A stretch of 64,000 nt of DNA from positions 1-64,000 of the forward strand of contig CANFKC010000006.1 in the NCBI GenBank assembly GCA_947447265.1, read 5' to 3'. Every line of letters starts with the position of its first letter. The first letter of the stretch is position 1. Shown piece after piece: positions 1 to 8,667 of the stretch. This DNA is from Chitinophagaceae bacterium (GTDB lineage: Bacteria; Bacteroidota; Bacteroidia; Chitinophagales; Chitinophagaceae). The notes under the pieces are model-generated. The model did no database searches. It saw only the letters and a list, made by a program, of their open reading frames with translations, and was not told where the DNA came from. The translations under genes were made by a program, and so were the position numbers.

Positions 1-66
1 CCCCAGGGCGTAATCTCTTTACTGGTATAGCTTATGTCGAATTCCATCGGCTAATTTCTCTATTGC

Positions 67-116
67 TACGCATTAGGATTTGAACCTCAATTTACTCATT
101 TTAATCCTAATGCGTA
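67..116. repeat. 14-bp perfect inverted repeat with 22-base loop
   Basis: Positions 67-80 (TACGCATTAGGATT) are exactly complementary to 103-116. The spacer is 22 bases. It lies 68 bases past the stop codon of the leftward peroxiredoxin gene. It has no T-run on either side, so it is not a classical terminator. It could be a transcript-end structure, a protein-binding palindrome or an element end. Bases 1-66 show no feature I can support. Confidence 0.55.
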
Positions 117-183
117 ATCTGGGTTTAATAGTACAGAGCTATATAAAATATAAGCTGCTAGCTGCAGAATGTAAAACTGCAGA

Positions 184-648
184 CTATTTCATGCCCCAGG
201 CTTTCAATATCTGGTCGGTATGTATTTTGCTGCGTACACCGCTTATGATGTGCGCAATTACTCCTTTTTCATCAATCAGGAAGGTGCGGCGGAAAATGCC
301 AATGAACTTGCGGCCATACATTTGCTTTTCGCCATGTACGCCGTAGGCATCCAGTATCTTGTAGGTTGGGTCGGCAAGCATGGTGAAGGGTAGTGAGAAT
401 TTGGCTTCGAATTTTTTATGGCTTTTTTCGTCATCGGGGCTTACTCCGAGTACCACAATTCCCTTATCTGTAAGTGCGGCATAATTATCGCGAAAGTTGC
501 AAGCCTGTATGGTGCAGGTGGGGCTGTCGTCCTGAGGGTAGCTGAACAGAACAACCTTCTTTCCTTTAAAATCTTTTAAGGATACTTTATTGCCATTTTG
601 GTCAAGGGCGGTAAATGCTGGTGCGGTATCTCCTGCTTGTAGCGACAT
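184..648 (-). CDS. bcp: thioredoxin-dependent peroxiredoxin, Bcp/PrxQ type
   Basis: 154-residue cytoplasmic peroxidase of the Bcp/PrxQ family, which reduces hydroperoxides using electrons from thioredoxin. The active-site region reads YPQDDSPTCTIQACNFRD: peroxidatic Cys45 and resolving Cys50 have the five-residue spacing of two-cysteine Bcp enzymes. The usual PGC is PTC here; the preceding Pro and catalytic Thr are kept. Length is normal for the family (about 150). The start codon lies six bases after the stop of the M23 peptidase gene, so the two are probably co-transcribed, with this gene second. The functional link between a cell-wall peptidase and a peroxidase is not obvious. Confidence 0.95.
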   Translation of the reverse strand: MSLQAGDTAPAFTALDQNGNKVSLKDFKGKKVVLFSYPQDDSPTCTIQACNFRDNYAALTDKGIVVLGVSPDDEKSHKKFEAKFSLPFTMLADPTYKILDAYGVHGEKQMYGRKFIGIFRRTFLIDEKGVIAHIISGVRSKIHTDQILKAWGMK

Positions 649-654
649 GCTTGG

Positions 655-2391
655 TTATCTTGTAAAGGTTAAAGTGTATGTTGTTGCGTTCGCATTTTCA
701 TCTTCGGCTTTAAACAGCAGTTTGTGTTTGCCTCTACTACAATGCTCGTCAAATTTATAGAAAAATGCGCTGCCGTGTTGCTCAAAGCATACCCACTTAT
801 CATCAATATACCCATTGAATTTTTTTACGGAAGTTTGGGCGTCTTTTACATTAAGGGTTATTTGCTTTGCTTTAGCAAGATTGGCATTTTCTTTATGTGC
901 ACTCTTTACTACCGGGGGGATAGTGTCAATATCCAGCCAATAGGTACCAAAGGCACGTACTGGGCATTTATACCAGCCATCTTCAACAGGAGCTGCTGCG
1001 GAACCTTCTTCTTCTTTACCATCACTGTACATCATCGTTATCTTGCTGCGCAGATCGAAAGGCACCGGGCGTGTAGGTTTTATTTTGAGGTCAAAATAAT
1101 GGTGTATCGGAACGTAAGGGTAGTGTATTTGATACTTATCGGAGTATGCTCCATCGAATGGCAGTTTGGAGAATTTATATCTTACCCTGTCATATAGTTG
1201 GTTTTCATCAAGAGTGAAGCGGACGTTAGGGTCGTCATCAAAGACATTGGAACTTCCGGGAGAAAATGTGCCATAATCCGAGCTGTAGGTAGCTTCGCTC
1301 AATTTAATAAGGCTGTCAGCAATGTAAAACTCAATTTTACTTTCGTTACCATTCTCATCGGTTATCAGTATTTTGACCTTTCGCGTTTCGTTGTCGTGTA
1401 ATCTGATATAGCCCTTGTCTGCATTTAGACCGGAATAAATTCTATCAAGTTTGTTGCCACGTTGTAAGAAAAACAATTGAATCCATTTGTTATCAATCTG
1501 CTTGGTTTTATAGTCAACGTAGGCATTAATGTATCGGCTTTCATCATAACCAATATCGTCTAAGGTTATCTGGCTATAAAGGGTATCATCTAAATACAAC
1601 TTAGCGGTATAAAAGGTCAGCGTATTGTCGCTTCCATTCATATAATCATCGACACGTATTCCTATTCCCAATTTTACGTATGAAATCCTAACGGTGTCAC
1701 TAGTTTGTTTTGGTTTATAGACATTTTCTCGTTTCGTCAATGGAACGATGTTGGGATGGTAATCGGAGTTGTAAAGCTCTAAACCATAAAAAGCCACTTC
1801 CACTGGCACCGGCGCTATTTTATCTTCGATAGGCAGCCCAAATAATTGCGGGTTCAACGGATGTTCAGTTTTGGTGTTTCGTATCTCGAAGTGAAGATGT
1901 GGCGCAGTCGATGCGCCGGTATTGCCGGAAAAGGCAATCAACTGACCTTTTTTCACCGGGAATTGCGACGCTGTAAGTTGCAGGTCTACATTCCACTGCT
2001 GCTTTTCGTATTGTTTGCTGCGAACGTATTTCTGTATGGCTGGCGCAAAATCGTTAAGGTGTGCATACAGTGTGGTGTAGCCATTGGGATGGGTGATATA
2101 TAGGCCATGGCCGAACCCTCCCTTTTCCATTTTTATGCGTGACACATAACCATCGGCTGCAGCGTGCACGGGTTGGTTTTCTTCACCCTTGGTTTTAATA
2201 TCCACACCGCTATGAAAATGCCCGAGCCTGCATTCACCAAAATTACCAGCTAAAAAAATGGGAATATTCAGCGGATTACGGAAGTAATCGGTAGGGTAGT
2301 TGCTGGTAACAGGGGTAACTTTTTTTTGTGCAGAAGTACAAACAGCGAACAGCAAAAGAATTACCAGGCTAACGGGCCGCTTCTTGATCAT
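655..2391 (-). CDS. secreted M23-family metallopeptidase
   Basis: 578-residue exported protein with an N-terminal LytM/M23 endopeptidase domain, a family that cleaves peptidoglycan cross-links. From the chosen start, residues 1-22 form a signal peptide (MIKKRPVSLVILLLF, cleavage near TSAQ). The zinc motif H60-SGV-D64 and the H165-L-H167 motif are both present, with another conserved His111 (LYAHL), so the domain looks active. Residues about 200-578 are a beta-rich extension I cannot assign. The frame stays open 38 codons upstream, but that stretch looks non-coding and hides the signal peptide; ATG at 2391 is preferred. The bcp gene follows six bases downstream. A TAATTTTG element at 2416-2409 could be its -7 promoter box. 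Confidence 0.9.
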   Translation of the reverse strand: MIKKRPVSLVILLLFAVCTSAQKKVTPVTSNYPTDYFRNPLNIPIFLAGNFGECRLGHFHSGVDIKTKGEENQPVHAAADGYVSRIKMEKGGFGHGLYITHPNGYTTLYAHLNDFAPAIQKYVRSKQYEKQQWNVDLQLTASQFPVKKGQLIAFSGNTGASTAPHLHFEIRNTKTEHPLNPQLFGLPIEDKIAPVPVEVAFYGLELYNSDYHPNIVPLTKRENVYKPKQTSDTVRISYVKLGIGIRVDDYMNGSDNTLTFYTAKLYLDDTLYSQITLDDIGYDESRYINAYVDYKTKQIDNKWIQLFFLQRGNKLDRIYSGLNADKGYIRLHDNETRKVKILITDENGNESKIEFYIADSLIKLSEATYSSDYGTFSPGSSNVFDDDPNVRFTLDENQLYDRVRYKFSKLPFDGAYSDKYQIHYPYVPIHHYFDLKIKPTRPVPFDLRSKITMMYSDGKEEEGSAAAPVEDGWYKCPVRAFGTYWLDIDTIPPVVKSAHKENANLAKAKQITLNVKDAQTSVKKFNGYIDDKWVCFEQHGSAFFYKFDEHCSRGKHKLLFKAEDENANATTYTLTFTR

Positions 2392-2408
2392 AGCTGATAA
2401 AGTTACAG

Positions 2409-2416
2409 CAAAATTA
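2409..2416 (-). promoter_or_regulatory. possible -7 promoter box for the M23 peptidase gene
   Basis: On the minus strand this reads TAATTTTG, matching the Bacteroidota -7 consensus TAnnTTTG, 17 bases before the ATG at 2391. No convincing TTTG -33 box lies 19-21 bases upstream, so this is a partial match. Confidence 0.35.
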
Positions 2417-2521
2417 CCCGAATTAAGTTTGAGATTTTTTCCCGATATTAATAAAATGTGGAATCGCCAGCAAAGGCAACGGCCACGCAATTCATAATTA
2501 ACCATTTACAAGTAATAGTTA

Positions 2522-3175
2522 CTACGGTGCTAGCCTGCACTTGCTCCAAATGCCATTTGTATCTTTTGTGAAAAGGATGCGGTCATGCATGCGGCTGCTG
2601 CGCCCTTGCCAGAATTCAATGCTCTTAGGTATTACGCTGTAACCGCCCCAATGTGGCGGGCGGGGAGGATTGCTACCTGCGAATTTTTCAGTGTATTCTG
2701 TGTAATTTTTTTCAATTACCGTGCGGTCGGTAATTACGCTGCTTTGCGGGGAAGCCCAGGCGCCGATACGGCTACCTTCCGGGCGGGAATGAAAGTATGC
2801 GTCACTATCTTTTTCGTCAAGCTTGTGTACCATACCTTCTATGCGCACCTGGCGCTCTAATTCCTTCCAAAAGAACAAAAGGGCAACGCTTTTGTGCGTG
2901 TCCATCTCATTGCCTTTATGGCTGTTGTAATTAGTGAAGAAGGTAAAGCCACCACGCTCCACACCCTTCAGCAGCACAATACGTGCATGAGGGGTGTTAT
3001 TGGCACTCACTGTTGCCAGTGTCATTGCGTTGACTTCTGAAATTTGTGCTTTCAGCGCCTCATCAAACCACCGGTGGAAAAAACCCAATGGGTCTTCTCC
3101 TACAATGCTTTCGTCAAGCGCTGCAAGGCAGTAATCCTGCCGTATGTCGGCAATATGAGATGGTGAAGTAGACAA
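2522..3175 (-). CDS. pdxH: pyridoxamine 5'-phosphate oxidase
   Basis: 217-residue FMN enzyme that oxidises pyridoxine or pyridoxamine 5'-phosphate to pyridoxal 5'-phosphate, the last step of vitamin B6 coenzyme synthesis and salvage. Recognised by the full-length family pattern: an N-terminal segment with DPLGFFHRWFDEA, the FMN-binding stretch ARIVLLKG, FFTNYNSHKG, the SRPEGSRIGAWASPQS motif, and the C-terminal EFWQGRSSRMHDR followed by the family's typical RLAP end. Length is typical. It lies seven bases downstream of a 47-residue membrane protein gene and is probably its operon partner. Confidence 0.97.
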   Translation of the reverse strand: MSTSPSHIADIRQDYCLAALDESIVGEDPLGFFHRWFDEALKAQISEVNAMTLATVSANNTPHARIVLLKGVERGGFTFFTNYNSHKGNEMDTHKSVALLFFWKELERQVRIEGMVHKLDEKDSDAYFHSRPEGSRIGAWASPQSSVITDRTVIEKNYTEYTEKFAGSNPPRPPHWGGYSVIPKSIEFWQGRSSRMHDRILFTKDTNGIWSKCRLAP

Positions 3176-3182
3176 AGTTTAA

Positions 3183-3326
3183 TTATTTACTTTCGTCAGT
3201 GCCCAAATATTTGAACATTGCATAAAGAATTTCGATAGTAAGCAGCAATGTGAAAACCCACATAAGTGTAGGGCCAACATTCTTGTTTATATTGTCGTAG
3301 AAAGCTCCGAGTACCAGGTTGTTCAT
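3183..3326 (-). CDS. small single-pass membrane protein (47 aa) upstream of pdxH
   Basis: A 47-codon frame from ATG at 3326 to TAA at 3183. It begins MNNLVLGAFYDN, has one hydrophobic segment (about residues 20-39, PTLMWVFTLLLTIEILYAMF), and ends YLGTDESK. Reasons to believe it: the stop is seven bases before the pdxH start on the same strand, and the protein has a clean amphipathic start, one transmembrane helix and a charged tail. Two longer reading frames over the same bases look like shadows. No function can be assigned. Confidence 0.6.
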   Translation of the reverse strand: MNNLVLGAFYDNINKNVGPTLMWVFTLLLTIEILYAMFKYLGTDESK

Positions 3327-3631
3327 CGTTGTATGAATTTGCGCCTGCAAGATACAGTGTTAACTTGAAAAGTAGAAATATGGAAAACAATATGTGATGC
3401 TGGTTTTTTGATTAGTCATAGAATAAGGGCTTTTTCACCCATATAGGACCATTTTTGCCCTTCTGATTTGTACGGTTGGGCGCATTGAAATACCAATCAG
3501 TTGTATGTTATTTTTTCATTTTCAAACGGCAGTTCATATCCACTCACCACTTAAATAAGCTATTTTGCCGGTAATCGTTAGTCAGTTCTCATTTTTGTAA
3601 TTATCTTCATTCTCAAATTATACCGCACTCA
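3327..3631. other. 305-base non-coding interval between divergent genes
   Basis: AT-rich region between the leftward 47-aa/pdxH unit and the rightward chromate transporter, so it should hold both promoters. I see no exact TAnnTTTG box with a correctly spaced TTTG on either strand, and no hairpin, RNA gene or repeat. Confidence 0.5.
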
Positions 3632-4861
3632 ATGCTGCTGCGCCATGTGCCTTTCTTGAAATCGGTCTTCATATACTCCTTTACTGCCTTTGGTGGTCCG
3701 CAGGGGCATATGGGTATGATGGTAAAGACGTTTGTACAGAAGCGCAAGGATGTAACCGAAGATGAGTTACTGGAATATAATTCTTTTTGCCAGATGTTGC
3801 CCGGGCCTTCATCTACTCAAACTGTAACACTCATAGCATTAAAGCGGGGTGGCATACCGCTGGCCTGCGTTACCTTATTGCTTTGGGTTTTTCCGGCGGC
3901 ATTAATAATGACGCTGTTCTCCTTCCTGATCGTTTATATTATTCCGGGCAATGGGCATATGGGTAAGAATATTCCCCTGAACCTGTTTACCTATATACAA
4001 CCCATGTCAGTGGGCTTTGTGTGCTATGCAGCAGCCCGCATGATGAAGACCAGCGTTAAATACCTGGCAACCAGTAGTATTATGGTGGGCAGTATTATAG
4101 CCACTGTATTGTTCCGGTCGCCGTGGGTATTCCCCGCAGTACTGTTTATAGCCGGCACACTCAGTAACTTCAGTAATAAACGTATCCCCGGCACATTGCA
4201 GAAACCTAAGCGGATTAACTGGATTAACCTGTGGTTGTTTGCGTCTATCTTTTTACTTGCGGGTATTTTCAGTGAAATAGCCAGGACCGGCAATTGGCAA
4301 CATGGGTTCGTGTTCCACTTATTTGAGAATTTTTACCGTTTTGGTTCCATAGTATTTGGCGGCGGACAAGCCTTGCTAGGTATGATCTATTACCAGTACG
4401 TTGATGCTCCCGCCCACTTACATACACATGCTGTTATTACGTCGCAGCAGTTACTTACGGGGTTTGGTTTAGTGCAGGCGGTTCCCGGGCCTGTATTTTC
4501 GGTATGCACTTATATTGGTGGGGTAGCTATGAGCCAATATGGCCCTGTTTGGCAGCTTGCAGGGTGCCTTATTGCAACAACAGCAGTGTTTTTACCCAGC
4601 ACTTTATTGCTTTTCTTCTTCTTTCCTATTTATGAAAATCTGAAGCATCACGTTATCATTTTCCGTGCACTAGAGGGAATTAATGCTGCTATGGTAGGCA
4701 TTATATGGGCTTCAGGTATTGTTTTGTTCCAGTCGTTCGAATTTGCGTGGAGCAACCTTGTCGTAGTGCTTATTACCTTTTCATTGTTGTATTTCAGCAA
4801 GATACCTTCGCCACTGATTGTGCTAGGCTGGCTGCTCATGGGCTGGACTTTCCACGTGTAA
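3632..4861 (+). CDS. chrA: chromate transporter (CHR family, two-domain form)
   Basis: 409-residue polytopic inner-membrane protein. The CHR fold occurs twice: the first half has FGGPQGHMGMM (about residue 20) and the LPGPSSTQ motif, and the second half has FGGGQALLGMI (about residue 247) and VPGPVFSV. Such long-chain ChrA proteins export chromate in proton-driven fashion, giving chromate resistance; in many genomes the real substrate is untested. The start ATG lies in a weak context with no ribosome binding site, normal for this phylum. It converges with the SCO-family gene, whose stop is only four bases away. Confidence 0.92.
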   Translation: MLLRHVPFLKSVFIYSFTAFGGPQGHMGMMVKTFVQKRKDVTEDELLEYNSFCQMLPGPSSTQTVTLIALKRGGIPLACVTLLLWVFPAALIMTLFSFLIVYIIPGNGHMGKNIPLNLFTYIQPMSVGFVCYAAARMMKTSVKYLATSSIMVGSIIATVLFRSPWVFPAVLFIAGTLSNFSNKRIPGTLQKPKRINWINLWLFASIFLLAGIFSEIARTGNWQHGFVFHLFENFYRFGSIVFGGGQALLGMIYYQYVDAPAHLHTHAVITSQQLLTGFGLVQAVPGPVFSVCTYIGGVAMSQYGPVWQLAGCLIATTAVFLPSTLLLFFFFPIYENLKHHVIIFRALEGINAAMVGIIWASGIVLFQSFEFAWSNLVVVLITFSLLYFSKIPSPLIVLGWLLMGWTFHV

Positions 4862-4864
4862 CTC

Positions 4865-5497
4865 CTATTCTTTAAGCAGATCGTTAATGTCGCGTATTAA
4901 GGTAGTTACCTTTTCGTTATCAAGGCCATCATAGAAACCTCTTATCCTTCCAAAACGATCAACCAAAACATAATGCTGGTCGTGTATAAAGTCATCTTCA
5001 ATTGTAACACCGTTGGCTGTGTCTTCCGCATTTATGAGGTAGCTGTAACGGGCCATATCATATAATTGCTTTTTATCTCCGGTTAAAAACATCCACTGTT
5101 TAGGGTCGGCATCAAAGCGCGAGCCGTAGGCTTTCAAAGCTTCAACAGTATCTTTTTTCGGGTCAACGGTATGGCACATAATAATTACGTTAGTGTCGCC
5201 GCGAAAAGCTTTGTACACTTTCGTCATATTCTCATTCATCTTCGGGCAGATGCTTCTGCAGGTAGCAAAAAAGTAAGATACTACTGCAATTTTACCATTC
5301 ATATCCTTTTCCGTAATTGTTTTTCCGGCCTGGTTGGTGAATGAAAAATTACCAATGTGGTGGTTTTGTTCCTGGCCTATCACCGGCAGGTTCGACTTCT
5401 GATGCACCAATGCAACCTTATAATAGTAAGCGAGGAAGCAAACACCCAAGATAATGAAGAAACAGATGAGCATCAGCCCGGTCTTTTTGTTATTCAT
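4865..5497 (-). CDS. SCO1/SenC/PrrC-family copper chaperone
   Basis: 210-residue protein anchored by an N-terminal transmembrane segment (residues 7-25) with a thioredoxin-fold domain outside the membrane. The Cu ligands of SCO proteins are present: Cys80 and Cys84 in CRSICP, and His172 in FIHDQHYVLVD. Members deliver copper to the CuA site of cytochrome c oxidase or maintain its thiols. No oxidase genes are near. It is transcribed leftward, convergent with the chromate transporter. The roughly 190 bases upstream are shared with the divergent membrane-protein gene at 5691. Confidence 0.93.
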   Translation of the reverse strand: MNNKKTGLMLICFFIILGVCFLAYYYKVALVHQKSNLPVIGQEQNHHIGNFSFTNQAGKTITEKDMNGKIAVVSYFFATCRSICPKMNENMTKVYKAFRGDTNVIIMCHTVDPKKDTVEALKAYGSRFDADPKQWMFLTGDKKQLYDMARYSYLINAEDTANGVTIEDDFIHDQHYVLVDRFGRIRGFYDGLDNEKVTTLIRDINDLLKE

Positions 5498-5690
5498 GCT
5501 GCAAAATTACATAACGCCTGCAATTAGGTACTAATTTTCTATTTATAAATATGGTGGGTGAGTAATTGCTATTTGTGTATGATTTAATTTTATATGTGTA
5601 TAGTGATGTTGGTCTCTTTCAAATTTATTTTTAAAGCTGCACAATATAATCGGCGTATTGTAGTTTACTTTTAAAATCAAAGTACTTTTT

Positions 5691-6416
5691 ATGTCATTAA
5701 AACGTGTATTGTTCTGGGTTGTTTTCTTTAGTATAGCCATGGGTTTTCTGGAATCGGCCGTAGTTATTTACCTGCGTTCGGTAATGTACCCGGGCGGATT
5801 TACTTTTCCTTTACGGCCGCTGAACCATAATCTTGCGGTGGTAGAATTGTGGCGGGAAGCCGCAACTATAGTTATGTTACTGGCCGTCGGCATGCTGGTT
5901 GGCAAGAATAAGGCAGAGCGTTTGGCATACTTCATCTTGTCATTTGCAGTGTGGGATATATTTTATTATGTTTTCCTTTATGTTTTCCTGGCCTGGCCGG
6001 AATCGCTTTTTACCTGGGATATTTTGTTCCTGATACCCGTTCCATGGGTTGGGCCGGTTATAACCCCCGTCCTGATTGCTTTAACAATGATAGCATTCGC
6101 GCTGACTATAATAAGGTGCTCTTCACATGGCAAAGTGGTATCATTACAAGCGAAAGAGATAGGTCTGTTGGTAATGGGCAGCGCAGTAGCCGTGGCATCG
6201 TTTATTGAAGATTATGTGCGCCAGAACGGGGCTATTGTATACCAGAAATTGAATAGCGGCGGTAACCTGCTTTCGGAGATGGGCAGTTACGTACCGGACC
6301 GCTTCGACTGGCCGCTGTTTGCAATGGGAGAAGGGTTGTTGGTGCTCGCCTATATACTTTATTGCAGGCGAATGAAGATTTTTGCAAAAGCCCCGGTTAA
6401 TGTTGCATCCGCTTAG
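5691..6416 (+). CDS. polytopic membrane protein of unknown function
   Basis: 241 residues with about six or seven hydrophobic helices (around residues 6-25, 57-75, 80-105, 110-140, 155-175 and 215-230), separated by short polar loops. Conserved-looking features are an early FLESAVVIYLR and a loop with WREAATIV. The protein resembles uncharacterised integral membrane proteins. I do not recognise a transporter or enzyme motif. It is transcribed alone; the next gene (DoxX family) is on the other strand. Confidence 0.8.
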   Translation: MSLKRVLFWVVFFSIAMGFLESAVVIYLRSVMYPGGFTFPLRPLNHNLAVVELWREAATIVMLLAVGMLVGKNKAERLAYFILSFAVWDIFYYVFLYVFLAWPESLFTWDILFLIPVPWVGPVITPVLIALTMIAFALTIIRCSSHGKVVSLQAKEIGLLVMGSAVAVASFIEDYVRQNGAIVYQKLNSGGNLLSEMGSYVPDRFDWPLFAMGEGLLVLAYILYCRRMKIFAKAPVNVASA

Positions 6417-6470
6417 CGAAGAGCACCAATATGAATATTTGCTGCAAGTATTCATCCGCCGCCAACTGGG

Positions 6471-6875
6471 TCAGTTACCGTCAACAGAATACTTGCCGGC
6501 GCCAACAAAAAGTAACCCTACATATACCGCAAGCAATTCAACTGCTTCAGCTGCATCTTTTATAGAATCGCCCGCATTAATATGGTGCAATATAGCGACC
6601 AGCATAGTGACGATCATAAACATGCAAACCAGCCTGAACCAAAGCCCCAATACTGTAAACAATCCACCGACAGTTTCGGTAAGAGCCGCCATAAAGCCCC
6701 AGAACGCAGGTGCAAAATGAATACCCAGTCCGCCCATAGCAGTACCAAGTTTTGCCCAGCTATCCGGATTGGTTATTTTAGGCAGGCCATGCAAGATCAT
6801 CATAATACCGATGCCCGCACGCATTATCAGTATGCCTGTGTTCCTGTATTTGCCGAGTTGTGAGAAAAGCGCCAT
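6471..6875 (-). CDS. DoxX-family membrane protein
   Basis: 134-residue, four-helix membrane protein. Family signs are RAGIGIMMILHGLPKI near residue 19 (the DoxX R-G-x-x-H-G pattern), a central GGLFTVLGLWFRL, and a C-terminal helix ending in LLFVGAGKYSVDG. DoxX proteins have been linked to thiol/redox stress systems and to terminal oxidases; a specific role here is not evident. It lies downstream of, and on the same strand as, the EEP-fold lipoprotein, 68 bases away. Confidence 0.92.
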   Translation of the reverse strand: MALFSQLGKYRNTGILIMRAGIGIMMILHGLPKITNPDSWAKLGTAMGGLGIHFAPAFWGFMAALTETVGGLFTVLGLWFRLVCMFMIVTMLVAILHHINAGDSIKDAAEAVELLAVYVGLLFVGAGKYSVDGN

Positions 6876-6943
6876 GGTTGGTGATTGGTTGGGTGGTTTA
6901 GTATTTTACGTAATTTACTAAAAACGAGATTGAATTGGGTATT

Positions 6944-7996
6944 TTATTTGCTGCCTAAAGTTCTTTGTTGCACATTACCAGTCTCCAGATCCACCACCAC
7001 AGGAAAATGATCGCTGAAGCCACCGAGCCAATAGGCGCCTTTAAACGAGCGGTAGGGTACCGAAGGTTGGCCGTGCATAGTATCGGTCATAAACGCATAT
7101 TGGCAAATGCGTGCAGATACAAAGTGCAGGCCGCCTGAAATCTTGGTAATGCTTTGCGATAGTAAAACCTGGTCAAAAAGATTCCATGTTCCGCGATAAT
7201 ATTCTGTTCCATGCCCTTCGCGGTATATATTGTCGAACGGGTTATAAAAAGCGGTTGACGGCAGGTGAGCGGTATCACGTACACTGCCCAGTATTGCAAG
7301 GCTGCTATCGTTTGGGTTGTCATTGAAATCGCCCATTACTATTATTTTAGCATGCACTTCTCTATTGCGAATTGAATCGATGCGCCTTCTTAATTGTTGC
7401 GCCACAAGTATGCGTTCGGTCACACGGGTGGTGGTGTCATCATGCCTCCGGGATGGCCAGTGGTTTACAAAAATATGGAGCGTATCGGCCGCAGCAACGC
7501 CGGTTACATAAAGTATATCTCGGGTGGCTGTAACGGTATCGGCCATCTTGATGGGTATCGATTGCGTGGCTATAATTTTAAGGCGTGCAGGGTCATACAA
7601 CATAGCCACATTAATGCCACGAATATCGTGGCCTTGTATCAGAATGGGCTGGTAGTTAATGCGCTCTAATTCCGGCTGATGAACGAGGGCTTTCAATACA
7701 TCAATATTTTCTATTTCAGCAAGCCCAATTATTGCGGGGAAGTTTTTGCGGCCATTGCTCAGAGTATGAAATACGGTTGCAATGTTATGTAACTTTTGTT
7801 CGTATATTTTGCTGGAGTAACGATAATTGCCTTCTGGTGTAAATTCCTCATCGGCAGTCGCCGGATTATCCAGGGTGTCGAATAAGTTTTCGCAATTGTA
7901 AAATACGATGGTTATTGCCCCTTGCCCACCTGGCGAATGGCAGCTAGGCAGGCATATGATTAGTGTAAAAGCCAACAGGGTGAATAGATTGCGCAT
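6944..7996 (-). CDS. endonuclease/exonuclease/phosphatase-fold lipoprotein
   Basis: 350 residues. An N-terminal lipoprotein signal ends in the lipobox LPSC (Cys19), so the protein is probably membrane-anchored outside the cytoplasm. The body is an EEP (DNase I-like) domain: FYNCENLFDT near residue 32, the metal-binding Glu in GLAEIEN, VNHWPSRR, the catalytic VMGDFNDNP, and the C-terminal SDHFPVVVDL. All key residues are present. Substrates of this family range from nucleic acids to phosphoesters and sphingomyelin; extracellular nuclease or phosphodiesterase is the likely class here. Confidence 0.93.
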   Translation of the reverse strand: MRNLFTLLAFTLIICLPSCHSPGGQGAITIVFYNCENLFDTLDNPATADEEFTPEGNYRYSSKIYEQKLHNIATVFHTLSNGRKNFPAIIGLAEIENIDVLKALVHQPELERINYQPILIQGHDIRGINVAMLYDPARLKIIATQSIPIKMADTVTATRDILYVTGVAAADTLHIFVNHWPSRRHDDTTTRVTERILVAQQLRRRIDSIRNREVHAKIIVMGDFNDNPNDSSLAILGSVRDTAHLPSTAFYNPFDNIYREGHGTEYYRGTWNLFDQVLLSQSITKISGGLHFVSARICQYAFMTDTMHGQPSVPYRSFKGAYWLGGFSDHFPVVVDLETGNVQQRTLGSK

Positions 7997-8067
7997 TGGC
8001 TTTACTTTTTCATTAACGGATTACGGCAATAGTCTTTTTTCTTACCTTCACAAAAATACAAATAGCT

Positions 8068-8598
8068 ATGTCTCAAAACCAAGCATTAATAGCAGAACTT
8101 AAAACGGAATCTGCGACTACACGCAAAATATTGCTTTGCGTACCTTCTGAAAAGAACGATTGGAAGCCTCATGACCACTCAATGCCTCTCGGCCGCCTCG
8201 CTACGCATATTGCTGATTTGCCGGGATGGATCACTATGGTAATGAATACTGCCGAACTTGATCTTGCTACTATGGACTACAAGCCTTATGTAGCGCCTTC
8301 AAGCGAAGATCTTGCCGCATATTTTGATGGTAAGGTAAATGAGGCTGTTGCTGCTCTTGAAAACAGTAGTGATGATAATTTCGACGCTATGTGGACACTG
8401 CGCCGCGGCGACCACATCATGTTTGCGATGCCTAAGAAAGTGGTGTTGCGCTCTATGGCTTTCAGCCATATGTATCATCACCGTGGCCAGTTAAGCGTAT
8501 ACCTGCGTTTGTTGGATATCGCAATACCTGGTATGTACGGTCCGAGCTATGACGATACGCAGGCTATGAAGGCTGCCGCAGCTGCGCAGGCTAACTAA
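8068..8598 (+). CDS. DinB-fold protein
   Basis: 176 residues with the four-helix DinB/YfiT-like metal-binding fold. The three-histidine site is visible: His47 (LATHIADLPGW), His134 and His138 (SHMYHHRGQL). This superfamily includes damage-induced proteins and thiol S-transferases (bacillithiol or mycothiol); the substrate is unknown. The C-terminus is a low-complexity alanine run (residues 169-176). A perfect terminator hairpin follows 22 bases after the stop. Upstream, the start lies 71 bases from the divergent EEP gene. Confidence 0.92.
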   Translation: MSQNQALIAELKTESATTRKILLCVPSEKNDWKPHDHSMPLGRLATHIADLPGWITMVMNTAELDLATMDYKPYVAPSSEDLAAYFDGKVNEAVAALENSSDDNFDAMWTLRRGDHIMFAMPKKVVLRSMAFSHMYHHRGQLSVYLRLLDIAIPGMYGPSYDDTQAMKAAAAAQAN

Positions 8599-8620
8599 TT
8601 CAAATAGCACTAAATGAAAA

Positions 8621-8644
8621 AAGCAGCCCATGGGCTGCTTTTTT
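8621..8644. terminator. bidirectional rho-independent terminator
   Basis: AAGCAGCCCATGGGCTGCTT is a 20-base perfect palindrome (8621-8640), flanked by AAAA on the left and TTTT on the right. It can end transcription from both the DinB-fold gene (+) and deoC (-), whose stops converge on it. Confidence 0.9.
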
Positions 8645-8667
8645 CATTTATGTCAGGCCGGCAAAAG

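Noticed and set aside
724-2497. Plus-strand frames opposite the M23 peptidase gene
   Set aside because: They are shadows of a clearly conserved gene on the minus strand.
3196-3390. 64-codon frame upstream of pdxH
   Set aside because: It overlaps, in another frame, the better 47-codon membrane protein that ends seven bases before pdxH.
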